Assembly (NCBI GenBank): GCA_938039675.1
Contig: CALHUI010000003.1
Location: forward strand, 372,001 to 436,000
Reading direction: 5' to 3'
Origin: an uncultured Cytophagales bacterium
GTDB taxonomy: Bacteria > Bacteroidota > Bacteroidia > Cytophagales > Thermoflexibacteraceae
DNA: 64,000 nt
The notes under the pieces are model-generated. The model made no database searches. It was not told the origin of the DNA and was given only the letters and a program-made list of their open reading frames with translations. Shown piece by piece: positions 37,980 through 46,396 of the stretch. A program made the position numbers and the translations under genes. The stretch's first letter is position 1. Every line of letters begins with the position of its first letter.

Positions 37980-40136
37980 TTACTCTTTGATGCCTTCCAG
38001 ATAGAGGTAGAATGCGTATTCCAGCGCTACCTCTTTCAATGGCGCAAATCTGCCCGAAGCGCCGCTGTGTCCTGCTTCCATGTTGGTTTTGAGCAGCAGT
38101 AAATTGTTGTCGGTCTTCGTGGCGCGGAGTTTGGCTACCCACTTAGCCGGTTCCCAGTATTGCACTTGCGAATCGTGCAAGCCTGTTGTTACCAACAAAT
38201 GTGGGTAGGCTTTTTTCTCTACGTTATCGTAGGGCGAGTAGCTGAGCATGTAGTCATAGTAAGTTTTGTCGTTCGGGTTTCCCCACTCGTCATACTCACT
38301 TGTGGTAAGTGGGATGGAGTCATCCAGCATGGTGGTTACTACGTCCACAAAAGGCACATCGGCTACGATGCCTTTGAACAGTTCTGGGGCCATGTTGGCA
38401 ACCGCACCCATCAACAAGCCGCCTGCGCTGCCGCCATTGGCGTACAAATGCTCGGGCGAAGTGTATTTTTCAGCAATCAGATATTTGCCGCAATCGATGA
38501 AATCGTAGAAGGTGTTTTTCTTTTTGAGCAATTTGCCGTTTTCATACCATTGTCTGCCCATTTCTTGCCCGCCGCGAATGTGTGCAATGGCAAAGGCAAA
38601 ACCGCGGTCGAGCAGGCTCAGGCGATTAGAACTGAAATAAGCGTCTGTTGAGTAGCCGTAAGAGCCGTAAGCATAGAGCAGCAGGGGTGCTTTGCCGTCT
38701 TTTTTGAAACCTTTTTTGTAAACAATTGAAATGGGAACTTGTACACCGTCGCGGGTTGTGGCGTAGAGTCTTTCCGACTGATAGGCCTCACTTTTGAAGC
38801 CGCCCAAAACTTCCTGTTGTTTGAGCAATTTCTTGGTTTGGGTTGCCATGTCGTACTCATAGGTGGAGTTGGGCGTAGTGAGTGAGGTGTAGCCGTAGCG
38901 CAGTATGGTTGTATTAAATTCGGGGTTGCTGCTCAAGCCGGCGGTATAGGTCGGTTCGCCAAAGTCCACGTAATACTCGGCAGCGGGGTTTGCCCAAGGG
39001 CGTATCCGCAAGCGAATCAAGCCTTCTTTGCGCTCTTCTATGACCAGATAGTCTTTAAAAACGTCAAAACTTTCTACAAATACATCGGTGCGGTGTGGAA
39101 TGAGTTCTTTCCACGCTTGTTTGTTACCAACGGCTTTTTCCTCCGCTTCCATTATGCGGAAATTTTCTGCCTGCCAGTTAGTACGAATGTAAAATTTATT
39201 ACCCGCATGGTCTATGCTGTACTCGTGTCCGTGCTCTCGTGGTAGAAATACCGTGAATTTACCGTTAGGCTGCGCAGCATCCAGAAAACGGGCTTCGGTA
39301 GTCAGTGTGCTGCTGGAGTAGATAAACAGGTATTTGTCTGATTTTGAGCGATATACGCCTACACTAAACGTCTCGTCTTTTTCTTCGTAAATCAGTTGGT
39401 CTTCTTGGGGATTGGTACCGATTACGTGCTTCCAGATTTGGAAGGAGCGTAGGGTTTGCAAATCTTGGCGGGAGTAGAATACGGTTTTATTGTCGGCCGC
39501 CCATGCCATGTTGCCCGTAGTGTTGGCAATTACGTCTTTGAGTGTTTCGCTGGTTTGCAAGTCCTTGAAATACAGGGTGTAAATGCGGCGACTGACGGTA
39601 TCCGCGCCGTAGGCAAGCAGTCGATTGTCATCGCTTATTTTCAGCCCTCCGACCTGATAGTAGGCATATCCTTTGGCCATTTCATTGACGTTCAGCATTA
39701 CCTCTTCGGGGGCTTCCGGCGTCCCTTTTTTGCGGGTATAAATCGGGTATTCACCGCCTTGCTCGTAGCGGGTGATGTAATGATAACCCCGTAGGAAGTA
39801 AGGCACAGACTCGTCTTGTTCTTTAATTCGCCCTTTCATTTCATTGAAAAGTTTTTCCTGCAAGGCAGCAGTAGGAGCCATTACGGCATCCAAATATTCA
39901 TTTTCGGCTTTTAGATAATTAATAACGGCAGTGTCTTCTCTGTTATTGAGCCAGTAGTAGTTATCAATACGAGTGTGGCCGTGTGCAGTCAGCTCTTTGG
40001 GGATAATTTTGGCAACAGGTGCCGGTGGTAGTGTTTGTTTTTCCATCTCTGAAGGTTGCTTAGATTGACAGCCCGCCAATGCAACGGCAGCAAGGGCAGG
40101 CAATAGGGTTTTAGCTGTTTGTGTGAATTTTTTCAT
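37980..40136 (-). CDS. Oligopeptidase B-like S9A peptidase, lipoprotein
   Basis: A 718-residue prolyl-oligopeptidase family serine peptidase of the oligopeptidase B type. N-terminal lipoprotein signal with lipobox ALAGC then QSKQPSE. A propeller covers about residues 75-440; the hydrolase domain shows YAYGSYGYS, IAHIRGGQEMGRQWY, the nucleophile motif GGSAGGLLMG, Asp in TGLHDSQV and His in EAGHSGASGR. It would cleave short peptides after basic residues at the cell envelope. ATG 40136 overlaps the preceding gene's stop (ATGA) and gives the lipoprotein signal. Confidence 0.92.
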   Translation of the reverse strand: MKKFTQTAKTLLPALAAVALAGCQSKQPSEMEKQTLPPAPVAKIIPKELTAHGHTRIDNYYWLNNREDTAVINYLKAENEYLDAVMAPTAALQEKLFNEMKGRIKEQDESVPYFLRGYHYITRYEQGGEYPIYTRKKGTPEAPEEVMLNVNEMAKGYAYYQVGGLKISDDNRLLAYGADTVSRRIYTLYFKDLQTSETLKDVIANTTGNMAWAADNKTVFYSRQDLQTLRSFQIWKHVIGTNPQEDQLIYEEKDETFSVGVYRSKSDKYLFIYSSSTLTTEARFLDAAQPNGKFTVFLPREHGHEYSIDHAGNKFYIRTNWQAENFRIMEAEEKAVGNKQAWKELIPHRTDVFVESFDVFKDYLVIEERKEGLIRLRIRPWANPAAEYYVDFGEPTYTAGLSSNPEFNTTILRYGYTSLTTPNSTYEYDMATQTKKLLKQQEVLGGFKSEAYQSERLYATTRDGVQVPISIVYKKGFKKDGKAPLLLYAYGSYGYSTDAYFSSNRLSLLDRGFAFAIAHIRGGQEMGRQWYENGKLLKKKNTFYDFIDCGKYLIAEKYTSPEHLYANGGSAGGLLMGAVANMAPELFKGIVADVPFVDVVTTMLDDSIPLTTSEYDEWGNPNDKTYYDYMLSYSPYDNVEKKAYPHLLVTTGLHDSQVQYWEPAKWVAKLRATKTDNNLLLLKTNMEAGHSGASGRFAPLKEVALEYAFYLYLEGIKE

Positions 40137-40573
40137 TGCAGGAAGGTTTGTTGGAGAAGTTTCCATAATTGTTTTTTGCCTGCAGTGTCGGTGGCAAGCA
40201 TAGCTAAGTCGTTGGCAATGATTACATGCGCTTTTTCATAGGCAGGTGCAGCGCGATATATGCCAAAAACGGCTAATTCTTTGGGCAAACGGTCGGGTCT
40301 TACAAAAAACAGAATATGCTTTCTGTTACTGTTTTCTTCTGCGCGATAGTCCGCAACAGGTATTTTATCAACCTGTGCCGGATTGATTTTAGCGGCTTGC
40401 AGGATTTTTTGCAGCAGCTCTTCTTCTGCGGGGGCAAGCGGCATACTGGTTACCACAGCCAAAACAGATGACTGTACGCGCTCATCAGCCCGTGGCATCT
40501 CATGTTTGTCCGGTATCAGGTAAAGAGGTTGAGAGAATAAGAGTTCATAAAAAATATCGTTCTGCTCATTCAT
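40133..40573 (-). CDS. Hypothetical soluble protein (possibly HolD/psi-like)
   Basis: A 146-residue protein. LFSQPLYLIPDKHE opens it, VLAVVTSMPLAPAEEELLQKILQAAKI follows, and it ends QLWKLLQQTFL. The arrangement (short N-terminal peptide, alternating beta and helix, HILFFVRPDRLP, a closing helix) resembles HolD-like (DNA polymerase III psi) proteins of Bacteroidetes, but I hold that weakly. It lies 2 bp after the HAMP-GAF-PAS gene and overlaps the protease start by 4 bp, so the three genes form one operon. Confidence 0.6.
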   Translation of the reverse strand: MNEQNDIFYELLFSQPLYLIPDKHEMPRADERVQSSVLAVVTSMPLAPAEEELLQKILQAAKINPAQVDKIPVADYRAEENSNRKHILFFVRPDRLPKELAVFGIYRAAPAYEKAHVIIANDLAMLATDTAGKKQLWKLLQQTFLQ

Positions 40574-40575
40574 TG

Positions 40576-42390
40576 TCAGGCAGCGTTGAGTTTAAGTTTT
40601 TTGGTTAATTCATAGTCAATAACAAAGCCCATCAGGTAGCTGACTTTTTTTTTGTCGTCAAATACGGGAAGGCCTTTTTCCCATACTCGTTTGATATTTC
40701 CGTCGGCGGTAAGCATGTCATACTCTATAACATAGAACTTGCGGTCGTTAATGGCCTTTTCAACTTCTGTATTTACATAGTTTTTGTAGTCTGGATGGAT
40801 GAGTTTGCCCAAGGGAACTTCGTTGCCGAGTACTTGTTCGCGCTGATAGCCTGTGAGCTGCTGTATATTGCCTTCAATAGCGATTGTGCGGTAGTCTTTT
40901 GTTACATCACAAACGTAGTAGAAGCCTTCTACTACATCCATTAGCAATTGACTGATTTCACTTTTGAGTATTAATTGCATTTGTTTTTCTTTAATTTCAT
41001 TGTTTTGCTGGCGCATTTTTTCGTATGATTTCTTTAAAATGATTTCGTTAGCCTCTATCTTGTTTTTTTGCACCGTTAATTGTTTATTGGCTTCTTCTAG
41101 TTCCCTGCGTTTTTTGTCGATCTCTTCTTTGTTTTGGCGCATTTTATCATAGGCTTTCTTGAGCACTGCTTCGTTGGCTTCCATTTTCTTTTTCTGAATC
41201 TCCATTTGCCTAATCATTTCTTGTTGTTCTTCGACCACTCTTCGGATTTTGTGCTCATTTTCTTCCAATTCTTCTTTGGCTTTTTGCAACTGCTGATGCG
41301 AAAGTTCCAGTTCTGCTTGTTTGCGCGCCATTTCTTCCTGAGTAGCTATCAGTTCTTCCATATTTTGGCGCATTTCTTCTTCCTGCGCGCGGAGTTGCTC
41401 GGCTATTTCTTGTGCCTCTTCCAACAAACGGAGATTTTTATGGTTAGCAGTAATGGTGGCAACAGTGGCTGCAATGTTTTCGCCTACCTGCAGTACAAAG
41501 TCAATCATATACTTCTCTATGGGGTTCATGGAAGCTATTTCAATGACACCATAGACCAATTCGTTGGCTTTTAGTGGTACAATGAGCAGGTATCGGGGAG
41601 TGGATTCGCCCAAGCCTGATGCTACGCGGGTGTACTCGGCAGGGAGGTTGTCCAAATAGAAATGTTGTTTTTCTAAGAATGCTTGCCCTATGAGGCCTTC
41701 TCCGGGCAGCAGTTGTTGCTTGGTAAGGCGCTCTTCTGACAAGGCAAAAGCGGCAGACAATTGCAGGATGCTGTTGCCTTTATGGTCTTCCTTGAGAATA
41801 TAGAGTGCGCCCTGAATGCCATTGATATACCGAACCATGTTGGTAATGATATCGCGGGCTATTTCCTCCTCGCTTTTTTGGTTGGCTCGCAATATCTGGG
41901 CGAAAAGTGCTATGCCCTCGGCTGCCCATTTGCGCTGTTGCTCTTGTTGGTTGATAGCTACTAACTGCTTTTTCATGGCCAGCAGCGCTTGTGCCAAGGG
42001 GTCTTTGGACAGTACCGTTTTATCTGTGGTCTGAAAATCAGCATCTAATTTTCCTTCGCCTATTTGTCTGATAAATTCGCGTGCTTGGCTGATGCCGCTT
42101 GTGGTGGTATTTAAGCTGTAAATAATTTGGTCAAAATACGGGTTTCCGCTATAATCAAATTGAATATTATAGTTGCCATTGGTTATTTTTTGGGCTATAT
42201 TAGCTATTTTTTTTACAGGTTCAATAAACCATACATGTGTAAAAATCAACAGTATTAAAATATTGACAATGATTACTATCAGAAACAATTCATCCCAAGT
42301 GCTTTGTGGATTGTTGCCCCAAAAATAACCCGTCACGGAAAGGACAACAGTGGCAAGTGCAATCAGATACAGCTTAGAACTATTGGACAT
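40576..42390 (-). CDS. Membrane sensor: two TM segments, HAMP, GAF, coiled coil, PAS; no kinase
   Basis: 604 residues. Two TM helices at about 6-24 and 33-53 with almost no periplasmic loop, then HAMP-like FIEPVKKIANIAQKITNGNY, a helical stretch, GAF at about 175-330 (YILKEDHKGNSILQLSAAFA, LLPGEGLIGQAF, YLLIVPLKANELVYGVIEIA). A coiled coil covers about 330-490, and a terminal PAS/PAC domain follows (GFYYVCDVTKDYRTIAIEGN). The coil contains a near-repeat: KKMEANEAVLKKAYDKMRQN and NKIEANEIILKKSYEKMRQQ. No histidine-kinase, GGDEF or phosphatase domain follows, so output must be by protein contact. First gene of a three-gene operon. Confidence 0.88.
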   Translation of the reverse strand: MSNSSKLYLIALATVVLSVTGYFWGNNPQSTWDELFLIVIIVNILILLIFTHVWFIEPVKKIANIAQKITNGNYNIQFDYSGNPYFDQIIYSLNTTTSGISQAREFIRQIGEGKLDADFQTTDKTVLSKDPLAQALLAMKKQLVAINQQEQQRKWAAEGIALFAQILRANQKSEEEIARDIITNMVRYINGIQGALYILKEDHKGNSILQLSAAFALSEERLTKQQLLPGEGLIGQAFLEKQHFYLDNLPAEYTRVASGLGESTPRYLLIVPLKANELVYGVIEIASMNPIEKYMIDFVLQVGENIAATVATITANHKNLRLLEEAQEIAEQLRAQEEEMRQNMEELIATQEEMARKQAELELSHQQLQKAKEELEENEHKIRRVVEEQQEMIRQMEIQKKKMEANEAVLKKAYDKMRQNKEEIDKKRRELEEANKQLTVQKNKIEANEIILKKSYEKMRQQNNEIKEKQMQLILKSEISQLLMDVVEGFYYVCDVTKDYRTIAIEGNIQQLTGYQREQVLGNEVPLGKLIHPDYKNYVNTEVEKAINDRKFYVIEYDMLTADGNIKRVWEKGLPVFDDKKKVSYLMGFVIDYELTKKLKLNAA

Positions 42391-42449
42391 AATGGCGTTT
42401 TTTATGCGTTTTCATGTGCACTAAAATACGTTTTTTTTGTTTAACCACC

Positions 42450-43673
42450 TTAGAAAGGCAACAAAGGATAGGTTTCGCCTTTTTTAAAATGCGATTGATG
42501 CGGCGGCAGCAAAAGAAATCCGTTTACTGACAGCAAGTTCACAAAGTCTCCTGAGCCGCCGCCTGCTACCGGTTCTGCCCAACAGATGCCCTCTCGGTCG
42601 GTGTACGTATGCACTTGTAAAAAATAAGTCAGTGCAGGGCTGAATGTTACATCATCGGTCAGGCGGGCATAGAGTAGGGGTTGTTCTTGTTGCAACAAAT
42701 GTTTTTGCAGCCAAGCCGCTACGTAGCGTTGTAGGCACATAAAGGCCGATACAGGATTACCCGGCAGCGCAAAAACAGTAGCAGGGCTTGTTTGCATCCG
42801 ACCAAACAGCAGAGGTTTGCCCGGCTTTTGTTTGACACCGTGAAAAATAATTTCAACACCCAGATTTTCAAGCAGGTCGGGTATGTAGTCTGCTTTGCCT
42901 GCCGAAACTCCACCACTGATAATAATCAAGTCGTAGTTGCTGATAATATGAGCAAGATTGGCTGTAATTATTTGCCGATTATCGGGCAGGTGGCTCGTAT
43001 GCGCAGATACACCATAAGTGGCTAATGCTGCGGCCAGCATATGAGCATTAGACTGCCGAATCTGATGCGGCAGCGGTGCAGATTCTATCGGGACAAGTTC
43101 ATCGCCCGTACCGATAACTATTGCCTTCGGCATACGCGATGTGTACAACTGTGCATAGCCGCAAGCTGCTGCAATGGCTATGTGTGCAGGTTTCAACAAA
43201 GTGCCAGAGGCTATCAGTTGTTGATTGGCTGCTGCATCGCTACCCTTCCAATGCACATTCTGATGTTTTTGAACTGCGGCATCAGGTTTTAAAAAAGCTA
43301 TTCGCCCCTCTGAAATATCAATGTCTTCGTAGCGAATAACAGTATCGGCATATAAGGGCAAAGGAGCACCTGTCATAATTTCTATACAATCATCGGTATT
43401 TTGCAGGGGCGGCGGTGCTGTGCCTGCCATGCTTGTATGCACTATCCGAAACTGTCTTTTGCCTCGTGCCAAGGCATCGTAACAGATGGCGATACCGTCC
43501 ATTGTTACTCTGTCAAACGGCGGGAAATCCCTGTCGGCAATCACCGGCCGCCGCAGAATTTTTCCTGTCGCATCTTTGAGAGAAGTCAGTTCTTCCGCAG
43601 CAGGAGGGGCAGCATCTTGTACAGCCTGCCATGCTTGGTCTGCACTTATTAAGTTTTTTTTCTGTGCGCGCAT
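42450..43673 (-). CDS. moeA: Molybdopterin molybdenumtransferase
   Basis: A 407-residue MoeA, inserting molybdate into adenylated molybdopterin. Seen: DRDFPPFDRVTMDGIAI near residue 55, EIMTGAPLPLYADTVIRYED, IGTGDELVPIESAPLPHQIRQSN, IISGGVSAGKADYIPDLL and FALPGNPVSAFMCL. All are canonical. ATG 43673 is taken over the TTG at 43679. No other moa or mog genes are in the window. Confidence 0.95.
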   Translation of the reverse strand: MRAQKKNLISADQAWQAVQDAAPPAAEELTSLKDATGKILRRPVIADRDFPPFDRVTMDGIAICYDALARGKRQFRIVHTSMAGTAPPPLQNTDDCIEIMTGAPLPLYADTVIRYEDIDISEGRIAFLKPDAAVQKHQNVHWKGSDAAANQQLIASGTLLKPAHIAIAAACGYAQLYTSRMPKAIVIGTGDELVPIESAPLPHQIRQSNAHMLAAALATYGVSAHTSHLPDNRQIITANLAHIISNYDLIIISGGVSAGKADYIPDLLENLGVEIIFHGVKQKPGKPLLFGRMQTSPATVFALPGNPVSAFMCLQRYVAAWLQKHLLQQEQPLLYARLTDDVTFSPALTYFLQVHTYTDREGICWAEPVAGGGSGDFVNLLSVNGFLLLPPHQSHFKKGETYPLLPF

Positions 43674-43695
43674 ATCCAAAAATAGGCAACACCGC

Positions 43696-43703
43696 TAATT
43701 TTG
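43696..43703 (+). promoter_or_regulatory. -7 element of the AI-2E permease gene
   Basis: TAATTTTG matches TAnnTTTG, 39 bp before the ATG at 43743. No clear -33 TTG at proper spacing. Confidence 0.35.
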
Positions 43704-43742
43704 AATTATTTTATAGTAGTCGAAAAGCCAAATTTTTTGGAT

Positions 43743-44834
43743 ATGCCACAAATGAAAATCAATTGGGGATTTATAGCCTTGCTGGTGGGCTTGTTGGCTG
43801 CCGTGTGGATTTTTGCGGATATTGTTATGTACATCATCCTGGCTATGGTGCTTTCCGGCATCCTAAAAGTACCAACCAATGCCATCAGTCAAATTCAGGT
43901 GAGGGGTGTGCGCATTCCGCGCAGTATCGCTATTTTGATTTCATTCAGCATTTTAGTAGGGGTATTGGCATTGTTCGTCTTGTTGTTTATGCCGCTAATT
44001 AATGAGCAGGCTGCCGTTATTGCCAATATTCCTTATGATGAGTTTTCCGACAAGCTATCCCTGCCAATAGCCCATGTGGAAGATTTTTTGATTAATTCAA
44101 AGATAGTTAATCAGCCGCGTGGTTTCCTGATTATTCAATTTAAGGAGAAATTGGGTGAAATATTTACACAATTCAAATTGGGCAATATGCTTAACGATTT
44201 GCTACTGACGACAGGCAATATTTTCATCGGAATCTTAGCTGTGCTCTTTATCACCTTTTTTTTTCTGTTTGAAAAAGGTAAAGTCAGAAAACAACTCATC
44301 GCCCTGATTCCCAATCGCTATTTTGAAGTCAGTATCAGTGCCATTCATAAAATTGAAAGATTGCTGTCCAATTACCTGCTTGGGCTGCTTTTGCAAATTA
44401 TTTCTATTTTTACGATTGTTTCGTTTAGTTTAATTATTTTGGGAATAAACTATGCAGTTACAATTGGCATTTTTGCAGCAATTGCCAATGTAATTCCTTT
44501 TGCGGGGCCTCTAATAGGCATTATTTTCGGAGTAGTTGTTGGTATTTCTACCGCACCGCCCGAATTATTGCAGGGAAATGGCTATCTTTTTCTACTGGGA
44601 CAGTTGCTATTAGCTTTTATCATCACTCAGATAATCGATAACGTTATCTTACAGCCGATTATTTTTTCAAAAAGTGTGAAAGCACATCCGCTTGAAATTT
44701 TTATAAGTGTTTTTGCGGGAGCTACCATAGGAGGGGTATTGGGAATGTTGGCTGCTATTCCGGCTTATACCGTCATCAAGGTATCTTTCTTGGAAATCAG
44801 AAAAGGGTTTAGAGAATATAAGGTTTTTAAATAA
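43743..44834 (+). CDS. AI-2E (TqsA/PerM) family permease
   Basis: A 363-residue inner-membrane protein with about eight TM helices. The early pair (INWGFIALLVGLLAAVWIF) is followed by a long amphipathic region, then FIGILAVLFITFFFLFEKGKV and NYAVTIGIFAAIANVIPFAGPLIG, which carries the family's conserved IPxxGPxIG motif, and late DNVILQPIIFSKSVKAHPLEI. Members export small molecules or act as Na+/H+ antiporters. The frame opens at 43701, but ATG 43743 gives the usual N-terminus. Confidence 0.9.
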   Translation: MPQMKINWGFIALLVGLLAAVWIFADIVMYIILAMVLSGILKVPTNAISQIQVRGVRIPRSIAILISFSILVGVLALFVLLFMPLINEQAAVIANIPYDEFSDKLSLPIAHVEDFLINSKIVNQPRGFLIIQFKEKLGEIFTQFKLGNMLNDLLLTTGNIFIGILAVLFITFFFLFEKGKVRKQLIALIPNRYFEVSISAIHKIERLLSNYLLGLLLQIISIFTIVSFSLIILGINYAVTIGIFAAIANVIPFAGPLIGIIFGVVVGISTAPPELLQGNGYLFLLGQLLLAFIITQIIDNVILQPIIFSKSVKAHPLEIFISVFAGATIGGVLGMLAAIPAYTVIKVSFLEIRKGFREYKVFK

Positions 44835-44843
44835 TCGGTGTAA

Positions 44844-44924
44844 TTATCCGTTGTGCAACCATTCCAATGCCGCTTCGGGGCTGCCGTTGTAATTGAGATA
44901 GACAACAAAGCATCGGTACGGCAT
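44844..44924 (-). CDS. Very small ORF after the HTH gene
   Basis: Twenty-six codons, MPYRCFVVYLNYNGSP then EAALEWLHNG and stop. It begins 6 nt after the HTH gene's TAA and in the same frame, so it could be a separate microprotein or the C-terminal end of the HTH protein behind a nonsense codon (CAA to TAA). No family recognised. Confidence 0.25.
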   Translation of the reverse strand: MPYRCFVVYLNYNGSPEAALEWLHNG

Positions 44925-44930
44925 TTTTGT

Positions 44931-45155
44931 TTACAACAGCGGCGCATCGTCCTCATTTACAATAGTTGTACGCGCTTTGTTAAATACCTGCATAATTTCC
45001 TCTACCTCGCCCGGATAAAGCCATTTTTTACCCTTATATCGGTCGCCAAAGTGCATTTTCAAGTGCCTGTAAATAGTTATGCGCGATACGCCAAAGATTG
45101 TGCTCAAGTCTGCCATTGAGCGAATTTGAGAATAGTCTGGTTTACCTGATGGCAT
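44931..45155 (-). CDS. Small helix-turn-helix regulator of the island
   Basis: A 74-residue protein with a helix-turn-helix in MADLSTIFGVSRITIYRHL (about residues 14-32), then a basic KGKKWLYPGEVEEIMQVF tail. Similar short HTH proteins occur in phages and integrated elements as transcription or replication regulators. It is transcribed away from the three tail-like genes, with a 208-bp AT-rich intergenic region and a GC-rich hairpin between. The frame extends upstream to 45233; ATG 45155 is chosen because the extension is Lys/Asn-rich filler. Confidence 0.6.
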   Translation of the reverse strand: MPSGKPDYSQIRSMADLSTIFGVSRITIYRHLKMHFGDRYKGKKWLYPGEVEEIMQVFNKARTTIVNEDDAPLL

Positions 45156-45305
45156 AGGGTTATTGGTTTTCGATTTAATTATTAGCTTAACATATCGTAA
45201 CATTCTCTTACAAATTGTGCTACATTTTTGCACAAATATGCAGCCGTTTGAAAGTTAGATAGTTACGTTTTTTCTTTGCATCAGCTTTTACAATTAAACC
45301 AACAG

Positions 45306-45354
45306 GCAGCGCGAGGGCGGTGTGAAGTGGGAAAAGATTTTGCCGCCCCGCTGC
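45306..45354 (+). repeat. GC-rich hairpin upstream of the first tail-like gene
   Basis: GCAGCG (45306-45311) pairs with CGCTGC (45349-45354) and GGGCGG (45315-45320) with CCGCCC (45343-45348): 12 pairs with a 3-nt bulge and a 22-nt loop. It ends 9 bp before the ATG at 45364, so it could restrict translation or be a protein-binding DNA site. It stands out in an otherwise AT-rich intergenic region. Confidence 0.6.
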
Positions 45355-45363
45355 ATTTAGCTT

Positions 45364-45972
45364 ATGCAATTTACTACAAACTTAGACTTTGGCATACCAA
45401 GCGGTGTAGAACTAAGTGGCAGGTTCGCAGAGCGGAGGGCAGAGAAAAGAGAGCGGCAGCAAGAGCGACGTGCTTTAAAAGCAGACAGACGCAACAGATG
45501 ACTATCTGCCCGTACAAAAGCTGAACGCCGCGACATTAGGCAAAATCGCCGCAATGCTCGGGTAGCTAACCGCCATGAGTTTCGCATGAGCCATAACTTT
45601 AAGACTGCCGCACAAGCGCGTGGTCAAATGTTTCAAGCTGCTACAGGGCTTGTATCAAATATTACAGGCAGGGGAGGAGGAGGCTTCCCGCCATTAGATA
45701 ACTTTCCACCTACGGGCGGCGGCAATTTTCAAAACGATTTCAACGACGACCCAAGACCACAACCGCGAGGCTTGTTTGGCCCGCGACCACTCATAAGAGG
45801 CGTACCGGACATTATTACCGTCGGAGGCGCAGCAATACCTACCAACAGATGCGAGGCTGGGATGCTGGTCTATGTGCGCAGCGAGCGCAATATTTATATG
45901 CTTGACCATGACTTAGTTACGTGGTTAGAGTACGGGAAAGTTGTCGCTGATTTGATTGAACCCTATTTATGA
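45364..45972 (+). pseudogene. Phage tail-like gene 1 with in-frame TGA
   Basis: Reads MQFTTNLDFGIPSGVELSG, then a strongly Arg/Glu-rich stretch (AERRAEKRERQQERRALK), then a TGA at 45499-45501. It continues in the same frame (LSARTKAERRDIRQNRRNAR ... MSHNFKTAAQARGQMFQAA) to a Gly/Pro-rich linker and the repeat module IPTNRCEAGMLVYV ... MLDHDLVTWLEY at the end. The stop sits inside the basic tract, where CGA (Arg) to TGA is the simplest change. The downstream part alone (from ATG 45586, 128 aa) may still be translated. The module resembles a repeat in phage tail and fibre proteins of Bacteroidetes phages; this is from memory. Confidence 0.65.
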
Positions 45973-46195
45973 TAAACGGAACAGTTTTAGTACAGTCCGT
46001 TATTGCGCCAAGTCGCGAAGGCGATAATTACGCTACGCATGAAGCGCGTTGGGGGCGCGGAGGCTATCGCACCGTAGAAGATATTGCAGAGCGAAATGCA
46101 ATACCTACGCGCCGCCGTGAGGCGGGTATGCTGGTATTTGTAGAAGAGGACGGTATTACCTATATGCTTGACCATGACTTAGTTACGTGGTTAGA
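45895..46195 (+). repeat. 35-bp exact direct repeat within tail-like genes 1 and 2
   Basis: 45895-45929 and 46161-46195 are identical over 35 bp (starting TATATGCTTGACCATGACTT). Each encodes YMLDHDLVTWL in the shared module; the spacing is 266 bp. Identity at the DNA level across a protein repeat points to recent duplication or gene conversion. Confidence 0.9.
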
Positions 46196-46391
46196 CTTTA
46201 GATTAGTCTTAGCAAACTTAGTACGCCCGCATATGCCACCACCGCCACCGGACGGAGACGATCCGCCTGATGCAGGTTTTTGTTTGCAGTGTGGAATAAA
46301 CCTAACAGGCGCAACGATTTGCGGAGAGACAGGCAGCAGTGGTTCATTGTCAGTTTCAGATTGTCCGAATGGATTACCAATATTAAACTAA
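45969..46391 (+). CDS. Phage tail-like gene 2 (module plus Pro/Cys tail)
   Basis: A 140-residue protein, start overlapping the gene 1 stop (ATGA). It opens MINGTVLVQSVIAPSREGDN, then RGGYRTVEDIAERNAIPTRR, the core EAGMLVFVEEDGITYMLDHD and VTWLD. The C-terminus has a poly-Pro run (PPPPPDGDDPPDAG) and a Cys/Gly/Ser-rich tail with three cysteines. It is the only intact member of the three. The module occurs, from general knowledge, in tail and virion proteins of Bacteroidetes phages; the tail is unlike anything I recognise. Confidence 0.65.
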   Translation: MINGTVLVQSVIAPSREGDNYATHEARWGRGGYRTVEDIAERNAIPTRRREAGMLVFVEEDGITYMLDHDLVTWLDFRLVLANLVRPHMPPPPPDGDDPPDAGFCLQCGINLTGATICGETGSSGSLSVSDCPNGLPILN

Positions 46392-46396
46392 TTCTT

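Noticed and set aside
45276-45524. An 82-residue ORF upstream of the tail-like genes
   Set aside because: It runs through the hairpin and out of frame with the Arg-rich tract that continues into gene 1; the frame starting at 45364 makes better sense.
45895-46195. Diversity-generating retroelement template/variable repeat pair
   Set aside because: The repeats are identical without A-specific differences and no reverse transcriptase is present.
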